Source: JAEUOS01 sp964470865
GTDB lineage: Bacteria > Pseudomonadota > Gammaproteobacteria > Burkholderiales > JAEUOS01
DNA: 64,000 nt
Reading direction: 5' to 3'
Assembly: GCA_964470865.1 (NCBI GenBank)
Contig: CAYYFR010000006.1
Span: forward strand, 17,749 to 81,748
Shown: positions 43,391 through 52,795 of the stretch, in pieces
How positions within the stretch are numbered: the stretch's first letter is position 1
Layout of the letters: each line of letters begins with the position of its first letter
Made by a program: the position numbers and the translations under genes
The notes under the pieces: generated by a model
Seen by the model: the letters and a program-made list of their open reading frames with translations, nothing else
Told to the model about the DNA's origin: nothing
The model's database searches: none

Positions 43391-43597
43391 TCAACTGGCC
43401 TGAATATTCGATGCCTGCTTGCCCTTTTGGCACTGGTTCACCTCGCACTGCAGCTTCTATCCCTCTTTGAGCGACTTGAATCCCGGCATATCGATTGTCG
43501 AAAAATGTGCCAACAGGTCTTTGCCACCCCCATCCGCGGTAATGAAGCCGTGGCCTTGCGCGTCGTTAAACCATTTCACGGTCGCAGTAGTAGCCAT
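43391..43597 (-). pseudogene. Cold-shock protein gene with internal TAG stop
   Basis: The frame starts at ATG 43597 and reads MATTATVKWFNDAQGHGFIT, then LLAHFSTIDMPGFKSLKEG, a stop TAG at 43459-43457 (codon 47), then KLQCEVNQCQKGKQASNIQA and TGA at 43393-43391. A cold-shock protein normally has Gln at codon 47 (KEGQKL), so the TAG is one C-to-T change from CAG. RNP1 is also altered (QGHGFI for KGFGFI). A full-length CSP is 67-70 residues and this is 68. Its position beside clpS is that of cspD in other bacteria. Confidence 0.85.
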
Positions 43598-43935
43598 GCG
43601 AGCACTTCATGAAATCGCGCCCAATTGCGCTTAGGATTGATCGGAATCCCGGGATGACCGTCAGCAAGCGTAAGCCAAATACGCACTGCTTGCCGATTCT
43701 GGGACAATTCCGCAGGCCTGCCGCAGCATTTCCGGCGTGCCGCGGCAGTCAACAAACCAAACGTTTTGCGTTCTACGGCGTCCAATGACGCAAGTCAAGC
43801 ACCTTCCGGGGCCTGGCTGCCGTGGCCGCCTGCTGTTGTATTTTTCACCACAAGGCCATTTGAAATCCCGGGGTGGCGCCCCATTTACCCCGATATCGCG
43901 GTTGCGGAACAGATGCGGATGGATACAATTTCGAC
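43598..43935. other. 338-bp intergenic region between csp pseudogene and clpS
   Basis: No gene, tRNA or convincing hairpin seen. Candidate clpS promoter: TTGCGG (43902-43907), 16-bp spacer, TACAAT (43924-43929), only 6 bp before the clpS ATG, which would make the clpS mRNA nearly leaderless. Confidence 0.5.
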
Positions 43936-44253
43936 ATGGCAAACAAGTTCGATTCGGACGGCGGTACGGTCCTTGAGCAACAGAAGCAGCAGGTCAAGCC
44001 GCCGTCGATGTACAAGGTGCTCCTGCTCAATGACGACTACACGCCGATGGAGTTCGTAGTCGGCACGATCCAGCAGTTTTTCAACAAGAGCCGCGAACAG
44101 GCGACCCAGATCATGCTCAAGGTTCACCGGGAGGGCATGGCAGTATGCGGAATCTATCCCAAGGACATGGCCGGCACCAAGGTCGATCTGGTGACTCAGC
44201 ATGCGCGTGCGCATCAACACCCGCTTCAGTGCACAATGGAAGAAACGGACTGA
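43936..44253 (+). CDS. clpS: ATP-dependent Clp protease adaptor ClpS
   Basis: A 105-residue adaptor that delivers N-degron substrates to ClpAP. MYKVLLLNDDYTPMEFVV and FFNKSREQATQIMLKVHREG are the N-degron-binding core, followed by VCGIYPKDMAGTKVDLV. ATG at 43936 (MANKFDSDGG) is preferred over 43873. No ribosome binding site is obvious. clpA follows after 96 bp. Confidence 0.95.
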   Translation: MANKFDSDGGTVLEQQKQQVKPPSMYKVLLLNDDYTPMEFVVGTIQQFFNKSREQATQIMLKVHREGMAVCGIYPKDMAGTKVDLVTQHARAHQHPLQCTMEETD

Positions 44254-44349
44254 CCTTCTGACAAAGCGCCACAGATTTTTGGGTGCCTCGAAAAGGTTTT
44301 GGTGTAGAGTTGGTTTGCATGCCGGATGCTCCGGCGATTAAGGCGAAAA

Positions 44350-46671
44350 ATGATTGCGCAAGAGTTGGAAGTCAGCCTGCACATGGCGTTTGTCGAAGCG
44401 CGGCAAAAACGGCACGAGTTCATCACTGTCGAACATCTGCTTCTGGCTCTGCTGGATAACCCGACCGCCGCCGAAGTGATGCGTGCGGTGGGTGCCAATA
44501 TCGATGACCTGCGCAAGAATCTCGGCCAGTTCATCGCAGAGCACACGCCCACCGTGGCCGGTACCGACGACGTCGATACCCAGCCCACCCTGGGTTTCCA
44601 GCGCGTGATCCAGCGTGCCATCATGCACGTGCAGTCATCGTCGAATGGCAAGAAGGAAGTCACCGGGGCCAACGTGCTGGTGGCGATCTTCGGTGAGAAG
44701 GATTCGCACGCTGTGTATTACCTGCATCAGCAGGGAATCACCAGGCTGGACGTCGTCAATTACATTTCCCACGGCATCACCAAGCAGCCGCCGGAAAAGG
44801 AAAAAGCCGGTGCCGACAAGGCCGAGAACCAGGAAGCCGAACAGGAAAGCGATGGCAAGCAAAGCCCGCTTGAGCAGTACACGCAAAACCTCAACAAGTC
44901 GGCAGCCGAGGGCAAGATCGACCCGTTGATCGGGCGCGAACTTGAACTTGAGCGGGTGATTCAGACACTGTGCCGGCGCCGCAAGAACAACCCCCTGCTG
45001 GTGGGCGAGGCCGGTGTGGGCAAGACCGCGATTGCCGAGGGGTTAGCCAAGCGCATCGTTGAAGGCGAAGTGCCGGAAATCCTCAAGGACTCGGTGGTCT
45101 ATTCGCTTGACATGGGTTCATTGCTGGCCGGCACCAAGTACCGCGGTGACTTCGAGCAACGCCTGAAGGGCGTGTTAAAGAAGTTGACCAACAACCCGAA
45201 GGCAATACTGTTCATCGACGAGATCCACACCCTGATCGGTGCCGGTGCGGCTTCCGGGGGCACGCTCGATGCGTCCAACTTGCTCAAGCCGGCACTTTCG
45301 AGCGGGCAACTCAAATGCATAGGCGCTACCACCTATATCGAATACCGCGGGGTGTTCGAGAAGGATCATGCGCTGGCCCGGCGTTTCCAGAAGATCGACG
45401 TCAATGAGCCGTCGGTGGACGAAACCGTGCAGATTCTGCGCGGCCTGAAATCACGCTTCGAAGAGCATCACGGCATCAAGTACTCGGCTTCGGCGATTAC
45501 CACCGCCGCCGAGTTGTCGGCACGCTACATCAACGATCGCCAGTTGCCCGACAAGGCCATCGACGTGATCGACGAGGCCGGCGCGGCGCAGCGCATTCTG
45601 CCCAAATCCAAGCAAAAAAAGGTGATCGGCAAGACCGACATCGAGGAAATCATCGCCAAGATCGCGCGCATTCCGCCGCACAACGTCTCGTCGGACGATC
45701 GCAGCAAGCTGGCCAATCTTGATCGGGACATGAAGAACGTGGTGTTCGGCCAGGATCCGGCCATCGAAGCGCTTGCCAGCGCCATCAAGATGGCGCGTTC
45801 CGGCTTGGGCAATCCGCAAAAGCCGATCGGCAACTTCCTGTTTTCCGGACCAACCGGGGTCGGCAAGACCGAAGCCGCGCGGCAACTGGCCTACACCATG
45901 GGCATCGAGTTGATTCGCTTCGACATGTCCGAATACATGGAGCGCCACGCTGTCAGCCGCCTGATCGGCGCACCGCCCGGCTATGTCGGCTTCGATCAGG
46001 GCGGTCTGTTGACCGAAGCGATCACCAAGAAACCGCATGCGGTCCTGTTGCTCGACGAAATCGAAAAGGCCCATCCGGACATTTTCAATATTCTGCTGCA
46101 GGTCATGGACCACGGTACGCTGACCGACAACAACGGGCGCAAGGCGGATTTCCGCAATGTGATCATCATCATGACCACCAATGCCGGCGCCGAATCGCTG
46201 CAAAAGTCGTCGATGGGCTTCACCAACGCCAAGCAGGCTGGCGACGAGATGGTCGACATCAAGCGCATGTTCACCCCGGAGTTCCGCAACCGGCTGGATG
46301 CGATCATTTCGTTCAAGGCGCTCAACGAGGAAGTCATCCTGCGTGTGGTCGACAAGTTCCTGATGCAACTGGAGCAACAGTTGCACGAGAAGAAGGTCGA
46401 TGCGATTTTCAGCGATGCCTTGCGCAAACATCTTGCCAAGAAGGGCTTTGATCCACTCATGGGCGCGCGTCCGATGGCACGCCTGATCCAGGACACGATT
46501 CGCAAGGCCTTGGCCGATGAATTACTGTTCGGCAAGCTGGTCACCGGAGGCAAGGTTACCGTTGATCTCGATGGTGAAGGCGAGGACGCCAAGGTCAAGC
46601 TCACCGTGCATGCCGGCGAGGAGCCCAAATCCGATGGCAAGACCAACGACGAATCGATTGAAGTACTCTGA
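44350..46671 (+). CDS. clpA: ATP-dependent Clp protease ATP-binding subunit ClpA
   Basis: A 773-residue AAA+ unfoldase. The N-domain begins MIAQELEVSLHMAFVEARQK. D1 Walker A is GEAGVGKTA; D2 Walker A is SGPTGVGKTE with DMSEYMERHAVSRLIGAPPG next to it. It works with ClpP and ClpS. It has the acidic-basic spacer KAENQEAEQESDGK between N-domain and D1. ATG at 44350 gives the family start; 44326 is longer. A strong terminator follows. Confidence 0.97.
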   Translation: MIAQELEVSLHMAFVEARQKRHEFITVEHLLLALLDNPTAAEVMRAVGANIDDLRKNLGQFIAEHTPTVAGTDDVDTQPTLGFQRVIQRAIMHVQSSSNGKKEVTGANVLVAIFGEKDSHAVYYLHQQGITRLDVVNYISHGITKQPPEKEKAGADKAENQEAEQESDGKQSPLEQYTQNLNKSAAEGKIDPLIGRELELERVIQTLCRRRKNNPLLVGEAGVGKTAIAEGLAKRIVEGEVPEILKDSVVYSLDMGSLLAGTKYRGDFEQRLKGVLKKLTNNPKAILFIDEIHTLIGAGAASGGTLDASNLLKPALSSGQLKCIGATTYIEYRGVFEKDHALARRFQKIDVNEPSVDETVQILRGLKSRFEEHHGIKYSASAITTAAELSARYINDRQLPDKAIDVIDEAGAAQRILPKSKQKKVIGKTDIEEIIAKIARIPPHNVSSDDRSKLANLDRDMKNVVFGQDPAIEALASAIKMARSGLGNPQKPIGNFLFSGPTGVGKTEAARQLAYTMGIELIRFDMSEYMERHAVSRLIGAPPGYVGFDQGGLLTEAITKKPHAVLLLDEIEKAHPDIFNILLQVMDHGTLTDNNGRKADFRNVIIIMTTNAGAESLQKSSMGFTNAKQAGDEMVDIKRMFTPEFRNRLDAIISFKALNEEVILRVVDKFLMQLEQQLHEKKVDAIFSDALRKHLAKKGFDPLMGARPMARLIQDTIRKALADELLFGKLVTGGKVTVDLDGEGEDAKVKLTVHAGEEPKSDGKTNDESIEVL

Positions 46672-46686
46672 CTTGCAAGCTTAGTG

Positions 46687-46714
46687 AAAGGCCGCCTGCG
46701 GGCGGCCTTTTTTG
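46687..46714 (+). terminator. Intrinsic terminator after clpA
   Basis: AAAGGCCGCC-TGCG-GGCGGCCTTTTTT: a strong hairpin with a T-run 15 bp past the clpA stop. Confidence 0.9.
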
Positions 46715-46827
46715 TCGCTGCGCAGCATGTTTATAAGCCTGCCGGCGCCTTCATTTGTGCGCGCGCATCGGGTACATTAAGCGGCGTTCCGATTTACTGA
46801 CATGCCAAAAAAAGGAGGCCACATAGC

Positions 46828-47142
46828 ATGAGACTTGTTCAAATATTAGCGCTGGGTCTAGCGTTTGTTGCGGCTTCGGCCGCAGGTCAGGATCGCCATC
46901 AGGGGCGCAATCTGGCGGCGCAGTGCGCCAATTGTCATGGCACCAACGGGCAAAGCCAGGGCGGCATACCGGGCCTGGCCGGCCAGGCGCAGGCTGGCAT
47001 GATCGCGCAGATGAACGCGTTCAAGAGCGGTCAGCGCAGCGGTCCGGCGGCCACCGTCATGCATCAGATCGCCAAGGGCTATACCGATGAACAGATCGCT
47101 CTGATGGCGGCGTTTTTCGCCGCCCAGAAGCCGGCCAAGTAG
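46828..47142 (+). CDS. fccA: Cytochrome subunit of flavocytochrome c sulfide dehydrogenase
   Basis: A 104-residue periplasmic cytochrome. The signal peptide MRLVQILALGLAFVAASAAG is followed by heme motif CANCH (Cys33, Cys36, His37) and the Met ligand region PAATVMHQIAKGY. A single heme identifies it as a short FccA type. AAGGAGG lies upstream of the ATG. It is 8 bp upstream of fccB, its flavoprotein partner, to which it passes electrons from sulfide. Confidence 0.85.
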   Translation: MRLVQILALGLAFVAASAAGQDRHQGRNLAAQCANCHGTNGQSQGGIPGLAGQAQAGMIAQMNAFKSGQRSGPAATVMHQIAKGYTDEQIALMAAFFAAQKPAK

Positions 47143-47150
47143 GGGGCGCC

Positions 47151-48446
47151 ATGCAAAGTTCCAACAGACGTTTCGACCGTCGCGACTTCCTCAGGGGTGC
47201 CGGTGCGGCCGGCGCGCTGGCAATTACCGGCTGTGCCACCACCGCAGCGCCGCCGGCCAAGGTCGGGCGCGTCATCGTGATCGGCGGCGGCTATGGCGGA
47301 GCCACCGCCGCCAAGTACCTGCGCATGTGGTCGGAAGGCGCGATCGAAGTGTTCATGATCGAGATGAACCGCAGCTTTGTTTCCTGTCCCTTGTCCAATC
47401 TGGTGCTCGGCGGCAGCCGCAAGATCGAGGATCTGACGGTTGGTTACGCCGGCCTGCGCGAGTACGGTGTGCAGGTGATCAACGATGAAGTCACCAAGGT
47501 CAACGTCGACAAGAAGACGGTCGAGTTGAAGAAGATCCAGGATCTTGCCTACGACCGGCTGATTGTTTCCCCGGGTGTCGACTTCATGTTCGACCAGGTC
47601 GGCGCCTTGAAGGACCCGAAGGCACGCGAACGCGTGCTGCATGCCTGGAAGGCCGGGCCGGAGACAGTTGCCCTGCGCCAGCAGCTAGAGGCCATGCGCG
47701 ATGGCGGCGTCTATGTGTTGGCGATTCCACGCGCGCCTTATCGCTGCCCGCCCGGCCCTTATGAGCGGGCTTGCCAGGTGGCGCATTATTTCAAGCAGTC
47801 CAAGCCGAAAAGCAAGGTCATCATCCTCGATGCGAATGAAGATGTGACCTCCAAGGCCGGCTTGTTCAAGGCGCAATGGAACGGCCAGTACAAGGGGTTG
47901 ATCGAGTACCGCAACAACAACGAGGTCAAGGACGTCAACTTGGCGACCCTGTCGGCAGTGCTCGATGTCGGTGCGGACGTCAAGGCCGATGTGCTCAACG
48001 TTTTGCCGCCGATGCGGGCCGGCGATATCGCGCAACAGGCAGGGCTTGTCACCGCCAACAACCGCTGGTGCGGAGTCGATTGGCTCAGCATGGAGTCTGT
48101 GGCGCGGCCGGGCATTCACGTGCTGGGCGATGCCACGCTTTCCGCGCCGGCGATGCCCAAGTCCGGTCACATGGCTAACCAGCACGCCAAGGTCGCGGCG
48201 GCGGCGATCGTCGAACTGATGAACGGGCGCACGCCATCGCCGGCGCCGATGATGGCCAACACCTGCTATTCGTTTGTCGATGACCGCAACGTCGTGCACG
48301 TGGCCAGCGTGCACGCCTACGACCCAAAAGACAAGACCATGAAGACAGTGCCGGGTTCAGGCGGGTTGTCGACTGCCGCTTCCGAGTTGGAGGGCGCTTA
48401 CGCGAACGCATGGGCCAAGAACATCTGGCACGACATGCTGGGCTGA
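47151..48446 (+). CDS. fccB: Flavocytochrome c sulfide dehydrogenase flavoprotein subunit
   Basis: A 431-residue FAD enzyme. A Tat signal (RRDFLRGAGAAGAL, residues 10-23) precedes the FAD motif VIVIGGGYGG (41-50). Cys79 in SCPLSN matches the covalent-FAD Cys of FCSD, and Cys199 (YRCPPG) and Cys372 (NTCYSF) match the redox disulfide pair, by comparison with the Allochromatium enzyme. It oxidises sulfide to sulfur/polysulfide and reduces FccA. No sox or dsr genes adjoin. Confidence 0.9.
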   Translation: MQSSNRRFDRRDFLRGAGAAGALAITGCATTAAPPAKVGRVIVIGGGYGGATAAKYLRMWSEGAIEVFMIEMNRSFVSCPLSNLVLGGSRKIEDLTVGYAGLREYGVQVINDEVTKVNVDKKTVELKKIQDLAYDRLIVSPGVDFMFDQVGALKDPKARERVLHAWKAGPETVALRQQLEAMRDGGVYVLAIPRAPYRCPPGPYERACQVAHYFKQSKPKSKVIILDANEDVTSKAGLFKAQWNGQYKGLIEYRNNNEVKDVNLATLSAVLDVGADVKADVLNVLPPMRAGDIAQQAGLVTANNRWCGVDWLSMESVARPGIHVLGDATLSAPAMPKSGHMANQHAKVAAAAIVELMNGRTPSPAPMMANTCYSFVDDRNVVHVASVHAYDPKDKTMKTVPGSGGLSTAASELEGAYANAWAKNIWHDMLG

Positions 48447-48469
48447 ATCTGATTGCTGTAGCAGTAACG

Positions 48470-48489
48470 ACGGCGCCGCAAGGCGCCGT
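48470..48489 (+). terminator. Hairpin after fccB
   Basis: ACGGCGCC-GCAA-GGCGCCGT is a strong GNRA-loop stem 23 bp past the fccB stop, but it has only a short T-tract, so it may be a weak or bidirectional terminator for the convergent lipoprotein gene. Confidence 0.55.
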
Positions 48490-48495
48490 TTGCGC

Positions 48496-48954
48496 TTATT
48501 TCGCTTCCGGGCGGCGTATGTTGCGGCGCAATTCGAGTTGCGCGTTTTCCAGTGTCACCGCAGCCGGCGCGGTCAGGTCGATGACCAACTCATAGTCGCC
48601 AACCTCGGCCACCTCGATCATCAGCATGGTGCGTGAAATCACCTGCGCGCTTTCACTCATTGGCGCACTGGTGTTGTTGACCTGAAACGTGCCGGTTGCG
48701 ATAGTCGCGCCAGCCTTGCGCAAAGTGGCGCGATAGCTGTTCCACTTGCCGGCCTCTGCGGTGTTCGCGGCGTAAGCCGCCTGCAGATTAAGTGCGATGG
48801 GGTTCATCTCCGGCCCGAGCGTGACGGTCAGCGGCGCGTAGCCGCCACTGCGCGCCTGCAGCGGAAAGCGTGCAACCTGCTCGCCGGTGAACAGGCCGTC
48901 GCAAGCGGCTGTCAGGAGACTCAAGACAAGGGCGGGAATGGCGTAGTTGCGCAT
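48496..48954 (-). CDS. Hypothetical lipoprotein
   Basis: A 152-residue exported protein. MRNYAIPALVLSLLTAAC is a signal with a near-lipobox (TAAC; position -3 is Thr, not ideal). The rest is beta-rich (SGGYAPLTVTLGPEMNPIAL, GDYELVIDLTAPAAVTLE) and ends EAK. I do not recognise the domain. It lies between xth and the fccB gene with no partner. Confidence 0.65.
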   Translation of the reverse strand: MRNYAIPALVLSLLTAACDGLFTGEQVARFPLQARSGGYAPLTVTLGPEMNPIALNLQAAYAANTAEAGKWNSYRATLRKAGATIATGTFQVNNTSAPMSESAQVISRTMLMIEVAEVGDYELVIDLTAPAAVTLENAQLELRRNIRRPEAK

Positions 48955-49092
48955 GTGGTCGTTAAGGTTTGTTGAAAATCGACTGCAATCAGTGCAACCG
49001 GCACCTTGATGTATCGCAATCGCGCAACGGCGACTGCGCGCTTGTTCAAGCGCCGCTCGACTTTGGTCGAACTGAGCGCCAATGACAACTTG

Positions 49093-49860
49093 CTATGCCG
49101 CGAAGTCAGCAACCACGGGCGCGTGGTCGGACGGCTTCTCCAGCTTGCGCGGCGCGCGGTCAATGACACAGGCGCGACAATCCGTGGCCAGTTGCGGTGA
49201 CGCCAGGACATGGTCGATGCGCATGCCGGCATTGCGACGGAATCCGAGCATGCGATAGTCCCACCATGAAAAACTCTTTTCGGCCTGTTCGAACAGGCGG
49301 TAGCAATCCACCATGCCCTGGCCCAGCAACGCACTCCACGCCGCCCGTTCCTTCGGGCTGACCAGTACCTGGCCCTCCCAGGCGGCCGGGTCGTGAACGT
49401 CACGATCCTCGGGCGCAATGTTGTAGTCGCCCAGTAGAGCCAGTCGCGGATGTTGTGCAAGTTGCCGTGCCACATATGCCTGCATGGCATCGAGCCAGTC
49501 GAGCTTGTAGCGATACTTGTCCGATTCGAGGCTTTGGCCATTCGGAAAGTAGGCGCACACGATGCGCACACCACCAATTGTGGCGGCGATCACGCGCCTT
49601 TGTTGGTCCGCGTAGTCGGGCATGTCGGCACTGATGTCGGCCATCGGCAGGCGCGAAAGGATGGCCACGCCGTTGTAGGTTTTCTGGCCATTGATGGCCG
49701 ATTCGTAACCGGCGGCGCGCAGTTCGGCCTGCGGATACTTTTCGTTGGTGAGCTTGAGTTCCTGCAGGCACAGTACGTCGACATCGGCTGTGGCGAGCCA
49801 GTCCAGTACATGGCCCAGGCGCACGTTCAACGAATTCACGTTCCAGGTGGCTAGGCGCAT
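49093..49860 (-). CDS. xth: Exodeoxyribonuclease III
   Basis: A 255-residue AP endonuclease/3'-exonuclease. MRLATWNVNSLNVRLGHVLD, LCLQELKLTNEKYP, GDYNIAPEDRDVHDP and the final KPSDHAPVVADF are all catalytic motifs of ExoIII/APE1. It repairs abasic sites in base-excision repair. It reads alone, downstream of the DUF4124-glutaredoxin gene. Confidence 0.93.
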   Translation of the reverse strand: MRLATWNVNSLNVRLGHVLDWLATADVDVLCLQELKLTNEKYPQAELRAAGYESAINGQKTYNGVAILSRLPMADISADMPDYADQQRRVIAATIGGVRIVCAYFPNGQSLESDKYRYKLDWLDAMQAYVARQLAQHPRLALLGDYNIAPEDRDVHDPAAWEGQVLVSPKERAAWSALLGQGMVDCYRLFEQAEKSFSWWDYRMLGFRRNAGMRIDHVLASPQLATDCRACVIDRAPRKLEKPSDHAPVVADFAA

Positions 49861-50010
49861 GGGATCTCGGTGTCACAAAAGGATGCCGCCAATCCGCCGG
49901 CCCCGGAGCGCGGCAGGCAGGTGGGGGCGATCCTCAAGGTATCAGGCAAGCGGCCGGGGCGCTTGGATCGCCCGCGATGGGGCGCTCGGGATTGGCGCAA
50001 TCTTGGGTGT

Positions 50011-50715
50011 TCAGAAGCCCTTGAACCATGTAGGCCGATTCGCGGCCGGGTCGGGGGCGGGCGAGGTGCCACCGGAGGGCGGGTTGCCCGCAGGAGGCAC
50101 ATTCGCCCCTGGTGCGGCCGCCGGCCCACCCGGTGCCGGCGCTGCCGACGCCGTGGTGCTCGGTGGCGTGAACGGCGCCGCCGGCGCGGCCGGCGGATTC
50201 CTGTAGCTCGCAGGCAGCAGGCTGTTGGGCGGATAGCCGGCAACGTTGAGCGCGCCATTCCAGGCGCCCTCCTCGAAGCCGACCTGCTTGCCGTTGCCTA
50301 CCATCATCACCGGTACCTGTGCGGCACCGGTCGCATCCTTGAAAACCTTGAAGTCATCCTGGTTGCGCACGGTCTTCTCGGTAAACGGCACGCCGCGCTT
50401 GACCAGCAGATTGCGGCCCTGATTGCAGGCCTCGCACTCGTTGGTGGTGTACAGCGTCACCGGGAAGTTCTTGAGCGCCTGTTGCACCGCAAAGGGCAGG
50501 CCGCCGCCTGCACTGGCAGGTGCTGCCGCTGTGGTGTTGCCGCTGGTGGCAGGCTTCTGCACGCTCTTGGAGGAAGGTGGGGGTGGCTGGTCGCTATAGA
50601 CCACGCGGCCATCCGCGCCGATGTATTTGTACTGCGCAAAGACGTTGCTCGCGCCAAGCGCAGCCAGCCCGCAGGCCAGCAGCGTGAATGACTTGAAAAA
50701 GTTGCGAAAGCGCAT
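50011..50715 (-). CDS. Exported DUF4124-glutaredoxin protein
   Basis: A 234-residue exported protein. A signal peptide (FFKSFTLLACGLAALGAS) is followed by a DUF4124 segment (AQYKYIGADGRVVYSDQPPP), then a glutaredoxin-like domain with CEAC active site (TTNECEACNQGRNLL) and cis-Pro in QVPVMMVGN. A long Pro/Ala/Gly-rich C-terminal tail (PSTTASAAPAPGGPAAA) follows. It may work in periplasmic thiol chemistry. ATG at 50715 is chosen over 50736. Confidence 0.85.
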   Translation of the reverse strand: MRFRNFFKSFTLLACGLAALGASNVFAQYKYIGADGRVVYSDQPPPPSSKSVQKPATSGNTTAAAPASAGGGLPFAVQQALKNFPVTLYTTNECEACNQGRNLLVKRGVPFTEKTVRNQDDFKVFKDATGAAQVPVMMVGNGKQVGFEEGAWNGALNVAGYPPNSLLPASYRNPPAAPAAPFTPPSTTASAAPAPGGPAAAPGANVPPAGNPPSGGTSPAPDPAANRPTWFKGF

Positions 50716-50740
50716 CTGAGTCTCCTTACAAATCATGGAG

Positions 50741-52795
50741 TTATGCTGACATCATACCATTGTGTCTGAGCAGCGCATCGATCTTCGGCGCGCGGCCACG
50801 AAATGCCTTGAAGTTATCCGCCGCGGAACGGCTGCCGCCCATGGCAAGAATCTCGTCGAGAAAGCGCGCTCCGACCGCGGCATCGAACACACCTTCTTCC
50901 TCGAAAGCGCTGTAGGCGTCGGCCGACAGCACCTCGGCCCATTTGTAGCTGTAGTAGCCGGCAGCGTATCCACCTGCGAAGATGTGCGAAAAATTGTTGG
51001 GAAAACGGGCATAGGCCGGTGGGCGCATCACGGCGACGCGATCGCGTACCTCCTCCAGCAATGTCATCGGCGTCTGGCGGGCGCGATCGAAGCCATCGTG
51101 CAGCAGGATGTCGAACAGCGAATACTCGATCTGCCGCACCGTCTGCATGCCCGCCTGAAAATTCCTGGCCGCAAGCATCTTGTCAAACAGGCTTTGCGGC
51201 AAGGGTTTGCCCGTGTCCACATGCCCGCTCATGTGCTTCAGAACCTCCCATTCCCAGCAAAAATTTTCCATGAACTGGCTCGGCAATTCGACCGCATCCC
51301 ATTCGACGCCGTTGATCCCGGCCACACCGAGGTCATCGATGCGGGTCAGCATGTGGTGCAGGCCATGGCCGAACTCATGGAACAGCGTGATCACATCGTC
51401 ATGCGTGAATAACGCCGGGCGCCTCTTCCCGTTGACCTCGCCCACCCCGCGCGCGAAGTTGCAGGTGAGGTAGGCCACCGGGGTCTGCACGCCGCCGGCC
51501 TTGCGACGGCGCGTAATCGCATCATCCATCCAGGCGCCGCCGCGCTTGATGTCGCGCGCGTAGAGGTCCAGGTAGAACTGGCCCACCAGTTCACCGGCGG
51601 CTGTCTCGATCCGGTAAAAGCTGGCGTCGCCATGCCAGACCGGGGCCGTATCGGGCCGGATACACACCTTGAACACCGTCTCGACCAGCTTGAACAAGCC
51701 GGCCAGCACACGCGGCTCGGGAAAATACTCTTTCACCTCCTGGTCTGAAAAGGCGTAGCGCGCCTGGCGCAGTTTCTCCGATGCGTACAAGGTGTCCCAG
51801 GCTTCGAGTGCCGAAAGGCCAAGCGACTCGCGTGCGAATTCGCCGAGTTCTAGCATGTCGCGCTGCGCAAACGGCTTGGCGCGAACTGCCAGGTCGTTCA
51901 GGAATTGCTGCACCTCTGCTGGCGTCTCGGCCATTTTCGGCACCAGCGAAACGCAAGAGAAGCTGTCGTAGCCCAGGAGCGCCGCTTCCTCGGCACGTAG
52001 CGCAAGAATGCGGTCGATCAGCGGCGTGTTGTCGAGTTTCGCATCGCCGAATTCGGAGGCGCGCGTCACGTTGGCCTTGTATACGGTTTCACGCATTGCG
52101 CGATCGTCTGCGTATTGCAGCACCGGCAAATACGAAGGCGCCTGCAGGGTGAATTTCCAGCCCGCCTTGCCGTCCTTGGCGGCGGCTTCCCGCGCCGCCT
52201 CGCGCACGTCGCCCGGCAGGCCGGCCAGGCGCGCTTCGTCCTCGATACGTAGCGAGAACGCGTTGGTGGCGTCGAGCACGTTCTCGGAAAACTTCGAGCC
52301 CAGCGCCGCCTGTTCCTCGGCGATCTCCTTGAAGCGGGCCTTCTTCTCTTCCGGCAACTCCGCGCCACTCAGGCGGAAATCGCGAATCTCGTTATCCACG
52401 ATGCGGCGTCGCGCCGGGCTCAAGTTCGGATAAGCCGTCGAGGCACGCAGGGCCTTGTATTTGCCGAACAGCGCCAGGTTCTGCCCCAGGTCGGTCCAGT
52501 ACTCGGTGACCTTGGGCAGGTTCTCGTTGTATGCGTCACGCAATTCAGGGCTGTCCTTGACCGCGTGCAGATGGCCTACGGCGCCCCAGGCGCGCGACAG
52601 GCGTTCATTCGCATCCTCAAGCGGGGTGACAAAACCGTCCCAGTGCAGCGCATTGGTATCGGCAGTAATACGCAGGACGGTCTGGCGGCAGGCATCGAGC
52701 AGGCTGTCGATGGCCGGCGAGACATGTACGCTTTCGATCTCGGCGAAGCGCGGCAGGCCGGAAAAATCGAGCAGGGGATTGTTGGACGGGGTCAT
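50741..52795 (-). CDS. prlC: Oligopeptidase A (M3 metallopeptidase)
   Basis: A 684-residue zinc peptidase. The M3 site is LFHEFGHGLHHML with the downstream Glu in GVEWDAVELPSQFMENF. It degrades short peptides in the cytoplasm, including cleaved signal peptides. The stop lies just upstream of the DUF4124 gene and the start overlaps folD by 4 nt (ATGA). Confidence 0.93.
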   Translation of the reverse strand: MTPSNNPLLDFSGLPRFAEIESVHVSPAIDSLLDACRQTVLRITADTNALHWDGFVTPLEDANERLSRAWGAVGHLHAVKDSPELRDAYNENLPKVTEYWTDLGQNLALFGKYKALRASTAYPNLSPARRRIVDNEIRDFRLSGAELPEEKKARFKEIAEEQAALGSKFSENVLDATNAFSLRIEDEARLAGLPGDVREAAREAAAKDGKAGWKFTLQAPSYLPVLQYADDRAMRETVYKANVTRASEFGDAKLDNTPLIDRILALRAEEAALLGYDSFSCVSLVPKMAETPAEVQQFLNDLAVRAKPFAQRDMLELGEFARESLGLSALEAWDTLYASEKLRQARYAFSDQEVKEYFPEPRVLAGLFKLVETVFKVCIRPDTAPVWHGDASFYRIETAAGELVGQFYLDLYARDIKRGGAWMDDAITRRRKAGGVQTPVAYLTCNFARGVGEVNGKRRPALFTHDDVITLFHEFGHGLHHMLTRIDDLGVAGINGVEWDAVELPSQFMENFCWEWEVLKHMSGHVDTGKPLPQSLFDKMLAARNFQAGMQTVRQIEYSLFDILLHDGFDRARQTPMTLLEEVRDRVAVMRPPAYARFPNNFSHIFAGGYAAGYYSYKWAEVLSADAYSAFEEEGVFDAAVGARFLDEILAMGGSRSAADNFKAFRGRAPKIDALLRHNGMMSA

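Noticed and set aside
43661..43942. 93-codon minus-strand frame upstream of clpS
   Set aside because: Overlaps the clpS promoter region, no family, no ribosome binding site.
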